Shown: positions 36,896-48,992, counted from the first letter of the stretch. The stretch: 64,000 nt of DNA from Onchidella celtica (GCA_963931925.1 OZ007570.1:30476688-30540687); one strand, 5' to 3'. A program made the numbers and translations. The notes: generated by a model from the letters alone, not told the origin.

Positions 36896-37097
36896 CAAAA
36901 ATGATGGTCAAAGGTGTGTGTGTGGGGGGGGGGGGTTACAGTTGTTATGACATTACAAGTGACAGAGGCGAGCAGGCTGAATGCTTAAAACTTTCTGAAA
37001 GAACAGCAAGTAATTTCCATCTAAAATACGTAATTAAACAAAATAATAATTAATAAATAGGAAGAATCAAAGATAAATAGGCCTAGCATGACACATA

Positions 37098-37254
37098 AGG
37101 TCGGTCTTAACATCGGTATGGGTCCCTGGGCAGAGCAATAAGCTTTTTTTTTGTCTGTTTCAAAAACACAATGTAAATTTGCACGTATGGGGCCCCCTTG
37201 ACTCTTGGGGCCCAGTGCAACTGCCCAAGGTGCCCATGCGTTAAGACGACTCTG
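37098..37254. mobile_element. hAT-like MITE, 160-bp family, copy 1
   Basis: Begins AGGTCGGTCTTAAC and ends GTTAAGACGACTCTG (reverse complement CAGAGTCGTCTTAAC). Flanks GACACATA (37090-37097) and GACAGATA (37255-37262) match at 7/8. 157 bp. The body includes GGGGCCCCCTTGACTCTTGG. Related to the element at 38975. Confidence 0.75.
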
Positions 37255-37880
37255 GACAGATAATGATAATAATTAGGTCATGTATATTGATTTACAATGG
37301 CGCTGTCAATACAGCTACCTTGCTCTGTCACGAAATCTAATTATGTCATACATTAATTTGTATGATTTCACCAATGATATTTCAACTCCCAGGTCGAAGG
37401 TGACTGTTACATCGCAGGCAAATCTCTGATGACCTTGTGTTTCTCTTTTCTGTCCTGACATCTCACTCGTGGCCCGAGTCCAGTTGTACATTTGGCTGTA
37501 GCGTGAAACTCTGAGACTTCTCGCCAAGGACTTGTTGACAGGGGTTAATGGCCAGGGAGGATGTTATGTAATGTCCCTGGTTATGAATCTCTGACCTTCA
37601 ACCCTGGGAAGTTACCGATCACGTATATTTCATGGGTTGGCCATGCAGCAACGCCGGCTTGTGTGTGTGTGTGTTTGGGGGGGGGGGGTATCGATAAATG
37701 GTGCAGCGGTTGTTAGTGTATTCGCAGTGCTAACAGAATGACCAGATTTGGTACTTGATTCATAGCTGCGCATATTTTGTGTTCGTTCTGTTCTATTACT
37801 CTAATTATGGTGGAGAGAACAGGCTGATCACGACACGATCGTGAAAATACTGGCGCTACCAAAGAGAAAGGGCTCGGCTG

Positions 37881-37881
37881 G

Positions 37882-37917
<36 letters not shown>

Positions 37918-37952
37918 GAAAGAGAGCGAGAGAGAGAGAGAGAGAGAGAGAG
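37881..37952 (+). repeat. (GA)n microsatellite
   Basis: About 70 bp of GA dinucleotides with a few interruptions, ending in AGAGCGCGC. Confidence 0.95.
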
Positions 37953-38419
37953 CGCGCATTTTCAAATATTCTTATCTCAAGTTGGGACTGCAAACTGCTG
38001 CTTGGAAGAGAGGAAGGCAATGCTTGTTTCCTTGCAAAGTTGGTCGGCAAAACGGATACGTGAACTTCTATTCAAAATAAAATGTCATTTTGCCTTTGGA
38101 AAAAGGCAAAATGGAAATTTACACCCTGCCTTTTCATTTTCGTATAGTTATAGACAAAAATTTATCAAACTAAAACTTTTGAATCGTCCAGTTATTTTAT
38201 GTCTCTTTGATTCTAAATCTGAAACTTCAAAGACACCGATGACATGATGGCAAGTCCTGCTTTGGAGTGTAATAACTTTTTGATTAGTCAGAGCGCCAAA
38301 GAAGTTCACTTGTTATAACAGTGGAATTACTTTGTGCCAAATGACTCACACACAACTCAGGAAATGATTTCCGGGTAAAGATCATCTAAGAATGGTCATA
38401 CATAATTTGGCTTGTCGCG

Positions 38420-38655
38420 ACCTCAGTCTGTTCTTGTTTGTTTTATCTCTATTTTATGAAAAACTGGAGATCTTTTATAACAAATGCACTTTAACATTTT
38501 TAAAAAATGCGGTGTGGCACTTATCAGGCTGTTTCACAGTTCCGATCTATTCTAACTCCTTATAATAATAATAACTACAGCCACAAACGTTTAATGACGA
38601 GTTTCTCATTAGTGCAAAAAGTGGAGCTGGAACAAATAAGAGCTAAGGTCGCGAT
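38420..38655 (+). repeat. Diverged dispersed repeat, copy 2
   Basis: Homologous in order and orientation to 23608-23938, for example TATGAAAAACTGGAGATCTT, CAGGCTGTTTCACAGTTCC, ATTCTAACTCCTTATAAT and GAACAAATAAGAGCTAAGG. It is about 100 bp shorter because of internal gaps. Confidence 0.65.
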
Positions 38656-38974
38656 GGGCTTAAGCCCAGGCGTTCAGAACGCTTAGGCTTAGGCCCTTAT
38701 TTAGTGGATTGTCTTGCACAAATATTGTTTTTAATTTTAAAAATTCATTTCAAATGGCCGAATGAAAGGCGAAAAAATGAATATTTAATTAGAAAAACAA
38801 TATTGATGAATTAGAAAGTGGTGACTTGTTCCAGCCATTGAACATTGAGCATTGAAAGGTTAACTACTGACACAGTAGAGAAGATCATGTTGCTGTCGTC
38901 CACTTTGTCGTTTAGATTTAAATAACAACACTATTGAAGTAGCCTCCACTTTGGTTCTAATACACGTGTAAAAG

Positions 38975-39135
38975 CAGAGCCGTCCTAACGTGTAAGCACA
39001 TTGAGCCGTGTTGCCCAGGGCCCCCAAGGATTTAGGGGGGGGGGGGTGCATGCAAACTTCTAGGTAGTTGCGTAGGGAACTGGCCGCAGCCCATTGCTTC
39101 GTCTAAGGGCCCATACTGATATTAAGTCGGCCGTG
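38975..39135. mobile_element. hAT-like MITE, 160-bp family, copy 2
   Basis: Begins CAGAGCCGTCCTAACG and ends TTAAGTCGGCCGTG (reverse complement CACGGCCGACTTAA). Flanked by a perfect 8-bp duplication TGTAAAAG (38967-38974 and 39136-39143). 161 bp, with a G-run in the middle. Related to 37098-37254. Confidence 0.85.
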
Positions 39136-39514
39136 TGTAAAAGGAAGGACCATGAAAATGAACGGCAGTTATTGCATTGTAACTATGAGAATGATAAACA
39201 AGCTGAGGCACTGTTGACTTCTACGTGGTCCAATTTTTCCTATTATAATTTGATGACTCACTGGTTGATAACACAACCGTGTGAAGTCACGGCATTTTCC
39301 AGAAATTAATACTTCTTTGTGTAAGAAATAGGCCTACGTAGTTCTCTGGCACTGGGCAATGTTTTTGCTCAGGAAGAAAAACATGCTGGGAAATTGCTGA
39401 ATGACCTCACAAACGCCAACAGCACACGTGTTCCTTCCGGTGTATGCGTGGATACTTTCATGTATCTCACACGAAGCCAGCACGTTCAGGTCACACATGA
39501 AAGTGTAATGTCCC

Positions 39515-39697
39515 CAATGGCGGACCTACATTTTTGGGACCCCTTCAACTGTTTTGGGGCCGTTTCGCAATCAGCAAAGAATACGGCCACATCCAAAATT
39601 CACTCATTAAAAAAACGTTTCTTCAGGGCCCCTCCGTGATTAGAGGCCCTGAAGTTTAAGCTTCATCACAGGTAGTTTCATAGTAGGTCCGCCACTG
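39515..39697. mobile_element. hAT-like MITE, 180-bp family, copy 3 (best preserved)
   Basis: Begins CAATGGCGGACCTAC and ends GTAGGTCCGCCACTG, 15-bp inverted repeats with one mismatch, 183 bp. Flanked by a perfect 8-bp duplication AATGTCCC (39507-39514 and 39698-39705). The body shares GGCCACATCCAAAATTCACT and GGGCCCCTC with the copies at 10803 and 35719. Confidence 0.9.
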
Positions 39698-40086
39698 AAT
39701 GTCCCATGTCTGTGTGGCTGCCACACGCCACTGGACTGCCACAAGTGAAACCGAAAGTGAAATGACGGGACTACGTGGAGAGAAGAAGGAAAAGGAGGGG
39801 GGGGGAGAGAAGGCCGTAACCGTGGGCAGAAATACAGGTAATAAAATCGAGTACCTCAGCACTGCATTATTCAAGAATTCGAGGCTCCCCATCTCCTCTT
39901 TCCCCCAACCCCCCAGGTCAATTTTTGGATAGCAATTTCGGTCAAAGTCAAAGTTGTTACCTGGCATTAAGGGTGATTTCTATTAATATACCATAATCAT
40001 TCACAGATATGTTGGTAGATTTTCCAGGCCTAATGGGCTTTTTTCTTTTTTCTAAGAACTCAAAACAATCGTCATATAGTGAAAAA

Positions 40087-41927
40087 TGTCACTGGTGCTA
40101 CCAAAACTAAAGTACAATTGTATATAAACAATATGTAGGCCTACATGCATTTTTGGTGGTTCTTAATGGTTTAGTGCTATTGATTACTCCACATAATGTA
40201 AAATAATATTGAAATTCGTGGTGTTCTAATGCAATAAATGCTGACAATTCAAAAGAAAAATGGGTTTCCGAGAAATATTTCTGAAAATGGAATGATTCAA
40301 TTCAATTCAAAAGCACACAACAAGTTCACCATTGATCATTATGCACCCCGTAGACAAAGGCCTGTCTCCAGGCAGTGTAAAACAAGCCACACATAGTCTA
40401 CTTTGAAAATTTAATTTTACATTTTTTTGTAAAAAACTGTGGTGATCCCAATGACAACGTTAGCCCCAGTGACAAAACTTTCACATAAATCACAAAAAAC
40501 AAAGAGTTACACTGTCTCTCTAAAAGATATCTCAGCAGTACACCAAATCTTGTTCTTCCTTAAACAAATGTTATTTCAATGCATTTTAAAAGTGACTTTG
40601 TTTAACGTTGCCCTCAACTGAACTAGAAAATACTTAATCTCTAACGGTGACCAACGTATGCAAATAATATGCATAAAAATTAGATGAACTAATTTTAAAG
40701 ACTTGATTCTATCTCTTTCAAGTATTTTGCCAAGACGAACTTTTCTCTTACAAAAATCTAATCGCATTTGAAGGGAATGAAAAATCTCGACAAACAAGTA
40801 CACGGACAGACGGAAAGAGAATGAATGATATTAAACTCCGCACTTTTCAAACTTGTTTACTTTTAAGCGTTTTAAAATTTGCTTAAGCTGTTCTAAGGAA
40901 ACATCTTACCACATTTACATCACTTCTGACATTGCATAATTATACGAGTACATGCCAAAGTGAGCAGGTACAGGTCATACAAAATATGGCCTTGTTATAG
41001 AGTCCACTTTAACTATGCTGTTTAGTTTGCACCCATTTTGGGTGCGGAATTATTGGGGCGTCGCTCACATGCACAAGGTTTAAACACTGGCACATTTTGT
41101 GAAGAGAAAAACACAACAATAACAACAGAAAAACCCCACACACATACACACACGCGCGCGCATACACACTAGTACTGTAGACGTACACAGTCATAATATT
41201 ATTATGCACGCACACACCCTTACGCATTCAGCTTTAAGGAGCATTATCTAATAGGTTCATAGCTTAACTCTCTGCAGTTCACGCACTTTTTACCTTTTCT
41301 GAAATCCAGTATTGCTTCAACACCCCCCTTCCCAATCTTTATCCCAAGCTCTCCCCGACCCTAAAGCCTGAAAGTGAAATTACTTGACATAAATGTAAAG
41401 TAAATAAAATAAAGCAATCTGGGCATTAAAGAGGGTCATTTTGAACAAACAGTCTATTTTGTCACTGATGCTACCAACCGTGTCACTGGTGCTACCAGCC
41501 ATGTCACTGGTGCTACCAACCATGTCGCCGCTTTCCCCGGTAGCACTAGTGACGGTAGCACCAGTGACAAACCGATACATGTGCGGCCCTAATAGTTGTG
41601 GGTGAATAGATAAAACAAATAAAACAGTGGTATTGTTAAATATACTCGCTAGCCTACAACACTAGTACTTATTGTTGCAATACTGTTACATGTATAAGTT
41701 TACATTAAGGTACCAATCATGGTGACACCACTGACAGTCCAAACTTCACGCACTTAATTTCAGGGCTTTGAAGGTCTCATTATGCAATCTCTGCGACTTT
41801 CACTGCTCACAGTCTTGTTATTGTGAAACCAGGCGATGTAAATCTATTTAACTGCTCCTTTTAACACCATCTAGGCCTACTTGAGCTCCACATACAAAGC
41901 AAAATATGACATGGTAGCACCAGTGAC
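40087..41927. mobile_element. Segment bounded and studded by a 15-bp motif; possible DNA transposon
   Basis: The motif GTCACTGGTGCTACC occurs forward at 40088-40102, 41461-41475, 41482-41496 and 41503-41517. It occurs inverted at 40459-40473 (degenerate), 41539-41553, 41554-41568 and 41913-41927, with a further weak copy near 41720. The outermost copies face each other as terminal inverted repeats (TGTCACTGGTGCTACCA at the left, TGGTAGCACCAGTGACA at the right). Multiple subterminal direct and inverted copies are a habit of several DNA transposon groups, CACTA/EnSpm among them, but no transposase frame and no unambiguous target duplication are seen. Confidence 0.45.
41459..41568 (+). repeat. 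21-bp tandem repeat passing into its own inverse
   Basis: Three 21-bp units (41461, 41482 and 41503, each GTCACTGRTGCTACCARCC followed by RT) are followed after 21 bp by two inverted 15-bp copies at 41539 and 41554. The block could fold into a hairpin. 21 bp equals seven codons, so the minus frame shows MVGSTSD-like repeats, which I take as a by-product. Confidence 0.8.
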
Positions 41928-42059
41928 AAAAGATAAAAGGACATTTTTATTTTTGGTTATATTTTGAGTTAAGGACGGAAATAATTCTAATTTGCCATTT
42001 CGTAACAAAGTAGATATTATGCAATTTGTAATATAAAACTATTTGGACCAAGGGAGCAG

Positions 42060-42970
42060 CTTTCAAACATGATGAAACCCAATGGCGGACATCACAAACT
42101 GAGCAATTTTCAACATTTTAAAATATAAAAAAACAAAACGCAGATTTATTCGTTGTTTTATCAAACCGCATTCGTCTGTTACATAAAAACAACAGTTCCA
42201 GCCTGAAATGAGTAGAGGTAGAACGCGCATATCCGCCATCTTATCAGCCCGGACCCACGCATCACCATGGCGATCGTGGCATTGATTTTGATTCGTTAGC
42301 GGATTTGCATTGCGAGCACGGAAGGCGTCGCGAACCAATCGGAGGCGAGCAAAAAGTATAGTTCGCTACAGTAAACAATGGCACGTGTGTATGCACATGG
42401 AAGACGTTCTGTCAATTCTTTCACTTCCTTCCCCTTGTTTACACGGATGGTAGGGAATCTGACCACCTTCGATCCTTTCCACCCCTGTCATAACAGTCAA
42501 CTGCAATGCAACCAGAGGGCATTTTAACCGCTTAGACATATCTCGAAGTTACACTAATCAGCTGATCCAACGGCCATCTTGTCAGTCGGAAGAACAAAAC
42601 AAAAACACTCTGTGGCTTCACGCGCATTCTACCTACATTAAAAAAGAAAATTACAAAAGCCAAGAAATTGTTTTTTTTTTTTTTTCGTGGTCTAGGTTGA
42701 CGTTAAACAGGAAAAAACAACAACAACGAAACAATTTCGAAGCCATTTTCTTCTTGTCCCTGTTGTGTGGTGTGTGCAGGTGCGTCTACATGTGTGAGTG
42801 TGTGCACTTGCACTTGCGCGTGTGTCTGTGGTTAAAATTTGTCCTGTCAGTTCCACACAAATCCACTCCCAGGCAGAAAACGTTTTAATACAGTCGCCCG
42901 CAAAGTCACCCCGACCTCCCATTCGTAAACAGTTTTAAGCACGGGAGAGTCGAGTCCCAACAAAAACAAT
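42060..42970. promoter_or_regulatory. CpG-richer patch with YY1-like sites, possible promoter
   Basis: Unlike its AT-rich surroundings, this stretch has frequent CpG. On the minus strand it carries GATAAGATGGCGGA (42231-42244) and near 42572 an AAGATGGCC. A CCAAT occurs at about 42335. Such sites are common at housekeeping promoters. An ATG with good context at 42969 begins a short frame (MVDFGIIDKPNRGS) without a clear donor. No gene could be tied to it. Confidence 0.25.
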
Positions 42971-43227
42971 GGTGGACTTTGGAATCATAGACAAGCCTAA
43001 TCGTGGCTCCGTCTCGCCGCCCAAGTCAGACAGTCCTCTACAGTGTTGTACTATCTACATTTTAATCCTGAATCATGTGTACTATTGTACGGGGCCTAAG
43101 TACTTACACTATGACGCATATTATAGCTCGACGACCAAAATATTTTTTTGTTATTTGTGGACAGACAAATTTGCGCAGGCATGATAAGGTTTAAGGTTCG
43201 CATTTGACGAAGAAAAATAGACCAGAC

Positions 43228-44289
43228 CAGGGGCGAAGCGTGGTCCTCTGCAGAGGGAATCAGAATTTAAGCTAGTAAGATCCTCATAATAGGACGTATC
43301 GCTACATCATATTTACATAATTATAAATGCAGGGACTAAAACAATGAAACGGTGGCTAGGCACTGCAAAAATCTGAAGGGCGGAATATTCTTGTCAACAG
43401 GACAGGAATGCAGCAATTTACAAGCCAAACTAATCTGAAAAACTATTCATTCATACTAACAGACTTATAAACGCAAATTTTTCACCCATTTTTTAAAATA
43501 TAAGTTGAACAGCACGTTTTCATTGTCGTATTCATAGCCAGAGAGTTTGTTATTCTACCATCTCATAAAGTTTCTCGGAAATGACCCATTAACATTAAAT
43601 GGTAGAAAGTGCTTAAATGGCATCTCTGTGACACAACAATGTGTAGCGATTTCGGAGAAGTGGCTATCTGCCGTTGCGGTTTAGGTTCAAGCGACCTATC
43701 AAGTGAATTGATGTTCTTAATACGTTCGACTGATTTTGATCATAGTTATATCTAGATCTAGACTATAATAATTATTATTCTTTGATAGCTCTTGCTGTGC
43801 GTAGAGTAAATTATTCTTAGATTACTTCAACCAAAAAAAAAAAAAGATCCACACAAACTCTTTCACTCTACTCTTTACCTTTCGATTGGGATGAAAACGA
43901 CCGCATAGTGAAAAACCTGCATAAGTACGTAAAATCGGGTCAAACCTTGATTATAAACCTATTTTTTCCCCCCACTATTTTGCTGTCTGCGGCGCCGCTT
44001 TGAAGAAAACAGGCTATGCTCAAGCTCGCTTCTGGGTGTAGTCAAGTCTTCTTCGTCTTTGTTAATCACTGATTTTGGACCAGTTCATATGGTGTAAGTC
44101 GCTACAAAGATGCTTTTGGGTGAGGGGTGTTAGACTTTAACAACAAACCCAAAATAGCAACGGAGAATAGAATGCTGAACTGACTAAATGGACTTGGAGT
44201 TGGGCTCGATCTGGAAAGCACAGTAATTCTAGAATTAATATTCGAAGGGTAATCACTGATTATTTGATTATGAGGAAGCCTCGCCCCTG
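43228..44289 (-). mobile_element. 1.06-kb hAT-like non-autonomous element, copy A
   Basis: Begins CAGGGGCGAAGCGTGG and ends GGAAGCCTCGCCCCTG (reverse complement CAGGGGCGAGGCTTCC). Flanked by a perfect 8-bp duplication GACCAGAC (43220-43227 and 44290-44297). It is the reverse complement of 55097-56157 with only scattered differences. No long frame and no transposase. Contains TCTAGATCTAGACTATAATA and a poly-A run. Orientation is given relative to copy B. Confidence 0.9.
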
Positions 44290-44297
44290 GACCAGAC

Positions 44298-46294
44298 ACC
44301 GGTAAATATCCTATTTTGACGGTGGCAATGAAGGCAAGACCAGTGGCATGTCGTGGGCGTAGCCTCCGGGGCGGTTGCCAGGGCTCAAAATTCTTAGGGG
44401 CGCAAAATGTCAGAACTATCACTGTTTCAACTGCGAGTTGTGAAAAGTTTCTCAAAACTTAAATTAATCAAAACACATCATAGATCTACTTGATGCCAAC
44501 TGAGAGCGGTTTCTGAAATGAACAATTTTGCTCAAATTAAAACCAGGCGATTTTAAATAAATTTGACTATGCTGGCATTAAATGCACTTTATTTCAATTT
44601 TCTTCCCATACAATACATGTGCTTGGGAGGGGGGGGGGGAGGAGGAGGTAAGAGATTCAATACTGGACTGGTGGAAAGGACTCAGGTCAGGAGGGGCAAT
44701 ATATGCGCATGTATTTGCCTTGCCCCACAGCTGGCAACCCACGCTACGCCGGTGCTCCGGTGCTGACATTGTATTCATAACTGTTGTAAACACAAAGTTT
44801 ACGATCGAAACAACCATTCTCGCTCTTGTCAGTACTGTTACAATGTCCGTATGTCGTAAACATATTTTGTTTTTGTCTAATGGCTGTTACAATTTGTATT
44901 GGGGGGGGGGGGGGCTGTCCAAAAGCTTGGTCGATACACATTTCTTAAAGATCTTCTTCACCCCCCCCCCCACCCCTCCCGTTTTCTAAGCACTAGTATT
45001 AAAAAGGAAATCAGGATGTTAACATCTGCGCACTGTTGTCCCACATCTCTAAGCTATGTGTTGTCCACAAACACGGTATTTGCAAGACTGATATTATTTG
45101 GTCGTAACTTGTTGACATGAAACACTGACTGCACCAGTGCTAAATTCATTTTGAATATCACACAAATTTATCATAGGAGAGGACAAGAATTAAGGGTCCT
45201 ACCCATTAAACGATTTTGAAGCTTGAGTTTAATGTGGCAACAAAAATAATGATCTTAAGACTGTCGCGGGAGAGTTGTTGATAATCTATTATATATTTCA
45301 GTAATTTGCAACCTTTGGCATGACTAACTGACCAAACTATACACTCTTCAGGCCTTAAATTTGGCAGGAAGGTGGCAATTGAGATAAGGAAGATGATGGC
45401 TATAGTTAAAGTTGTTTACTTCAAGCATGTATTTTAAAAAAATAACAATGTGTATTGCTATGTAACATCTGTATTTTTGCATGTTTGTTTCGTAATAAAT
45501 TATATAGTACCGTGCATGTCGTAGAAAGCAACCGTATCAAGCGTTCAGTTTGGTGCGTGGTGTTCTGGTGCGCATGAGTTCTGAAGCAAGACTGTAGTTT
45601 ATTACTTATATTATATGAGAGAGAGAGAGAGAGAGAGAGAAAAAGGGGGGGGGGGGATCACATGATTGTTTATTCTGGGCAATGCCCGGTTGCTCATCTA
45701 GTAATATATAATCCCGTGAAATGAATTAAACTTGAAAATAAAGGCAACAAAAATAATCTAACGCATTTTGTCAAGAATAATGATAGACTAGCAAGCAAAG
45801 ACTTACAAATCGAGCCCCCCCCCCCAACCCCCACCCCCACTCCCCGACTTGGTAATCTGAGACAAGTTCTCCACGATAAACACAGGGTCCACTTCATTAG
45901 GTCAAAAGAGGAATGCGTTTGGTGGATGAACAAATGAGCAGCATTATAGTCACAGCGGAAGTTATACGTCACAAGCGCCGCCCCCCCCCCCCTTTCCATT
46001 ACCCTGTGTTTGTGGCGAGTTAGAAATAACCAGGACAGAGCATGATAATTATATGTACGGCAACCACAACTACAACGCAATTTCTGAATCTCTAACACAG
46101 TTTATGATTGAATATGTATACTTCATAAATAATATTTTCAGCGCATAAAGTTTTATTCACGGCGATAACTGCAGTTTTTGTTTCTCTGTATCATGCATGA
46201 TATAGTTTGATTGTAAGGTATGATCCTAATAATATTTATATGCGATGATCAGACGGTTCAACTGGAACTTAAAATATTAGCGATCAGAGCCAGT
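44298..46294. other. No gene seen; poly-G/C runs
   Basis: Several G or C runs of 9 or more (near 44630, 44900, 44960, 45648, 45817 and 45980) and a GA run at 45617-45641. A hAT-like start CAGTGGCATGTCGTGG at 44341 and end ACGCTACGCCGGTG at 44754 face each other, but no target duplication links them. Confidence 0.45.
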
Positions 46295-48361
46295 CTACGA
46301 GAGTCTGATAAGAACAACCCTAAAGAAAGAGGAATCGATTCAGAGTGGAAAAGAGTAACTACAGTGTACACAGAGAGCAGTGTAGCCTGCCTTGGATTTA
46401 ATGTGAAAGGGAAAAGCAAGGAGTGGATCCAACAAAGAACATGGGATGTGATCGAGGAGAGGAAAGTCACGAAAAAGAAACTCCTACAAGTGAAATCGGA
46501 AAGGCTGAAAGAGAGGTACCAACATAGCTACACAGAGTTAAATAAGAAAGTGAAGAGACTAGTAAAGAAAGATAAACGAGAAGCCATGGAACAGCTAGCG
46601 GCAGATGCGGAGGAGGCAGCAGCAAGAGGAGAACAGGGTAAGCTCCACAAGATCACTAAGCGCATTTGTGGCAAGTACGGTGGAAGACCAAGTGTTCCAA
46701 TCAAAGACAAGAATGGGAAACTACTGACTACAGAACGAGAACAGGATACACGCTGGACAGAGCACTTTCAGGAATTACTAAACCGGCCACCACCTGAAGA
46801 TAGAATAATAATACAAAATGCTGCTGAAGACATTGACATCAACATAGATCCACCAAAGAAAGAAGAGTTAGTGGCAGCAATAAAGAGCCTAAAAAACGGC
46901 AAAGCTCCAGGAAAAGACAACTTGACTGCAGAACTGTTCAAAGCAGATCCGGATCAGTCAGCCACCATCCTTCAGCCACTGTTCACAACTATCTGGGAAG
47001 CAGAAGCAGTACCAAAGAGGTGAAATGAAGGCAGAATAGTGAAAATACCCAAGAAAGGAGCACTCAGCGATTGCAACAACTGGCGTGGTATCACTCTCCT
47101 TTCTATACCCAGCAAAATCCTTGCCAAGATCATTGTGAAACGTATGTCAGATGCTGTGGACAAGACACTGAGAAAGGAACAGGCCGGATTCCGAAAGGGG
47201 AAAGGATGCATTGACCAGATCTTCACACTCCGAAACATCATAGAACAGTGTTCAGAATGGCAAAGGCAGCTCTATGCGAACTTCGTTGACTTCGAAAAGG
47301 CCTTCGACAGCATCCACAGAGAGAGTATATGGCGCATTCTTCGGCACTATGGGATTCCCAGCAAGCTTGTTGAACTCATCAAAAGCTTTTACAAGAACTT
47401 CAGTTGCAGTGTCGGAAACAGTGATGCATCCTTTGAAGTGAAAACTGGTGTACGGCAAGGATGTGTGATGTCAACAATTTTGTTTAACCTCGTAATCGAC
47501 TGGATTATGCGGAAAACTACAGAGGATGCACCAAGAGGCATCAGATGGACACTCTTCGACAACCTAGAGGATTTGGACTTTGCAGATGACCTTGCGCTAT
47601 TGTCACATAGTCACCAACACATGCAAGATAAGACGCAGAGACTACATAATTTTGGATGCAAAGTAGGCCTTCTCATTAGCCAGAAGAAGACAGAGATTAT
47701 GACCCTAAATGTAGACACTCCAGCACCAGTGCAAGTAGATGACAAGAACCTCACCATGACGGACAAATTTAAATACCTTGGTAGCATTATCAGACCAGAG
47801 GGTGGCACAAAGGAGGACATCCAAAGTAGGCTGGGAAATGCAAGGGCTGTCTTTCAAAGTATGAGCAACATCTGGAAATCGACACAATACGGCATCAACA
47901 CCAAGATCAGACTGTACCAAAGCTGTGTCCTATCCACACTCCTGTATGGATCAGAGTGTTGGCGAATGACAGAAGGTGACCTCGCCAAGTTGTCTTCCTT
48001 CCACACCACATGTCTTCGTAGGATTCTCCGCATCTTTTGGCCAAACAAGATTTCTAATCAGGAACTACTAAGGCGATGCAAGCAAGAAGAAATAGCCAAC
48101 ATCATCACGAAGAGACGATGGAGATGGCTTGGACACGTGCTGCGAAAGGAAGCAAATTCTATAACCAAAACAGCACTTCTGTGGACACCGGAGGGACGGC
48201 GCAAGCGAGGCAGACCCAAGGCAACCTGGCGGAGAACAATCGAGGCAGAGATGAAATCCTTCAATCACTCATGGGGAACTCTCGCAAAGATGGCCCAGGA
48301 CAGACAGGGCTGGAGATCCTTTGTTGCTGCCCTAAGCACCAGTGGGTGCAACAGGAAATAG
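46295..48361 (+). pseudogene. LINE reverse transcriptase ORF (partial, one internal stop)
   Basis: This is the coding part of the RTE-type element: about 242 codons to the TGA at 47021, then about 445 to the terminal TAG, in the same frame. It would encode the reverse transcriptase (fingers/palm with FADD) and the C-terminal domain but no endonuclease. Amino acid composition and frame retention are those of a coding sequence. Residues translated upstream of 46295 belong to the flank, not to the element. Confidence 0.85.
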
Positions 48362-48369
48362 TAGTAATA
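46295..48369 (+). mobile_element. RTE-type LINE, 5'-truncated, with 13-bp target duplication
   Basis: The element is bracketed by identical 13-mers GATCAGAGCCAGT at 46282-46294 and 48370-48382. One frame runs through it from 46295 to the TAG at 48359-48361, broken once by TGA at 47021-47023 where related elements have Trp (before NEGRIVKIPKKGALSDCNNW). Reading on: a basic linker (WIQQRTWDVIEERK), FQELLNRPPPEDR, LKNGKAPGKDNL, the RT region (NWRGITLLSI, QAGFRKGKGCIDQ, GVRQGCVMSTILFNL), the catalytic FADD at 47579-47590, then YGSECWRMTEG, RRWRWLGHVLRKE, GRRKRGRPKATWRR and AQDRQGWRSFVAAL. The apurinic endonuclease that should precede is missing, so this is a dead-on-arrival 5'-truncated insertion. 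The short tail ends with TAGTAA-like triplets, as in RTE elements. The single stop and exact duplication point to a recent insertion. Confidence 0.9.
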
Positions 48370-48992
48370 GATCAGAGCCAGTGTGTTTATATAAATATGG
48401 TTTAAACACCCGTTCCCCCTCCCCCCATACCTGAAGAGGGTGGAAAAAAGGGTTTGACTTCTGTCAAGGGCAAAATTCCCCCCCCCCCCCAACTCGCTTC
48501 CTCTATTGCTTTATTCTACTGTTTAAACAGTTTCACAAGATTCTGGTAGTGTCACCTCGTTTCTTCTACATGTATTTGTTCAACCAGCCCCCCCCCCTCC
48601 CACCAGTGGTTTAACACCACCGTTGACTTTCAGAATCAGGTCTTGTTTTTCAGCTTTTCAAGCCAATTTCATCATTATTCCCAACAGGTGTTTATGCACG
48701 TCATTTCCTCTGGTTTAAGATTTATCGGGGATTTGTCGGGTCAGAGTGATTGGGTGCATGCAGTAGGTATTTAAATGTGTCTTTTAAACACCACAGAGAA
48801 ATTAAGGTGGAAACAGTTTGGACCTAGTAATTATTTTCTGAACGATCGAGGGCAGCGGTGAACATAAGCAGTGTTCTAAATACTGCGGGGGAATCAAGGT
48901 GAAGACGGTTTGGAAAGTGAACCTCGTAATTCTTCGCTTCGCATGATTTCCGTGGGGAAGCAAGTTGGGACGCAATATAAACAAACTAAAGT
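48370..48992. other. No gene seen
   Basis: Flank of the LINE with C-runs (near 48480 and 48590). It contains no coding frame or transposon ends that I can recognise. Confidence 0.45.

Noticed and set aside
42969-43184. Short frame starting MVDFGIIDKPNRGS
   Set aside because: Good start context, but it runs into AT-rich sequence without a donor, and it is not supported as a gene.
44341-44754. A further hAT-like element with CAGTGGCATGTCGTGG and ACGCTACGCCGGTG ends
   Set aside because: Flanking 8-mers do not match, so the two ends cannot be tied to one insertion.
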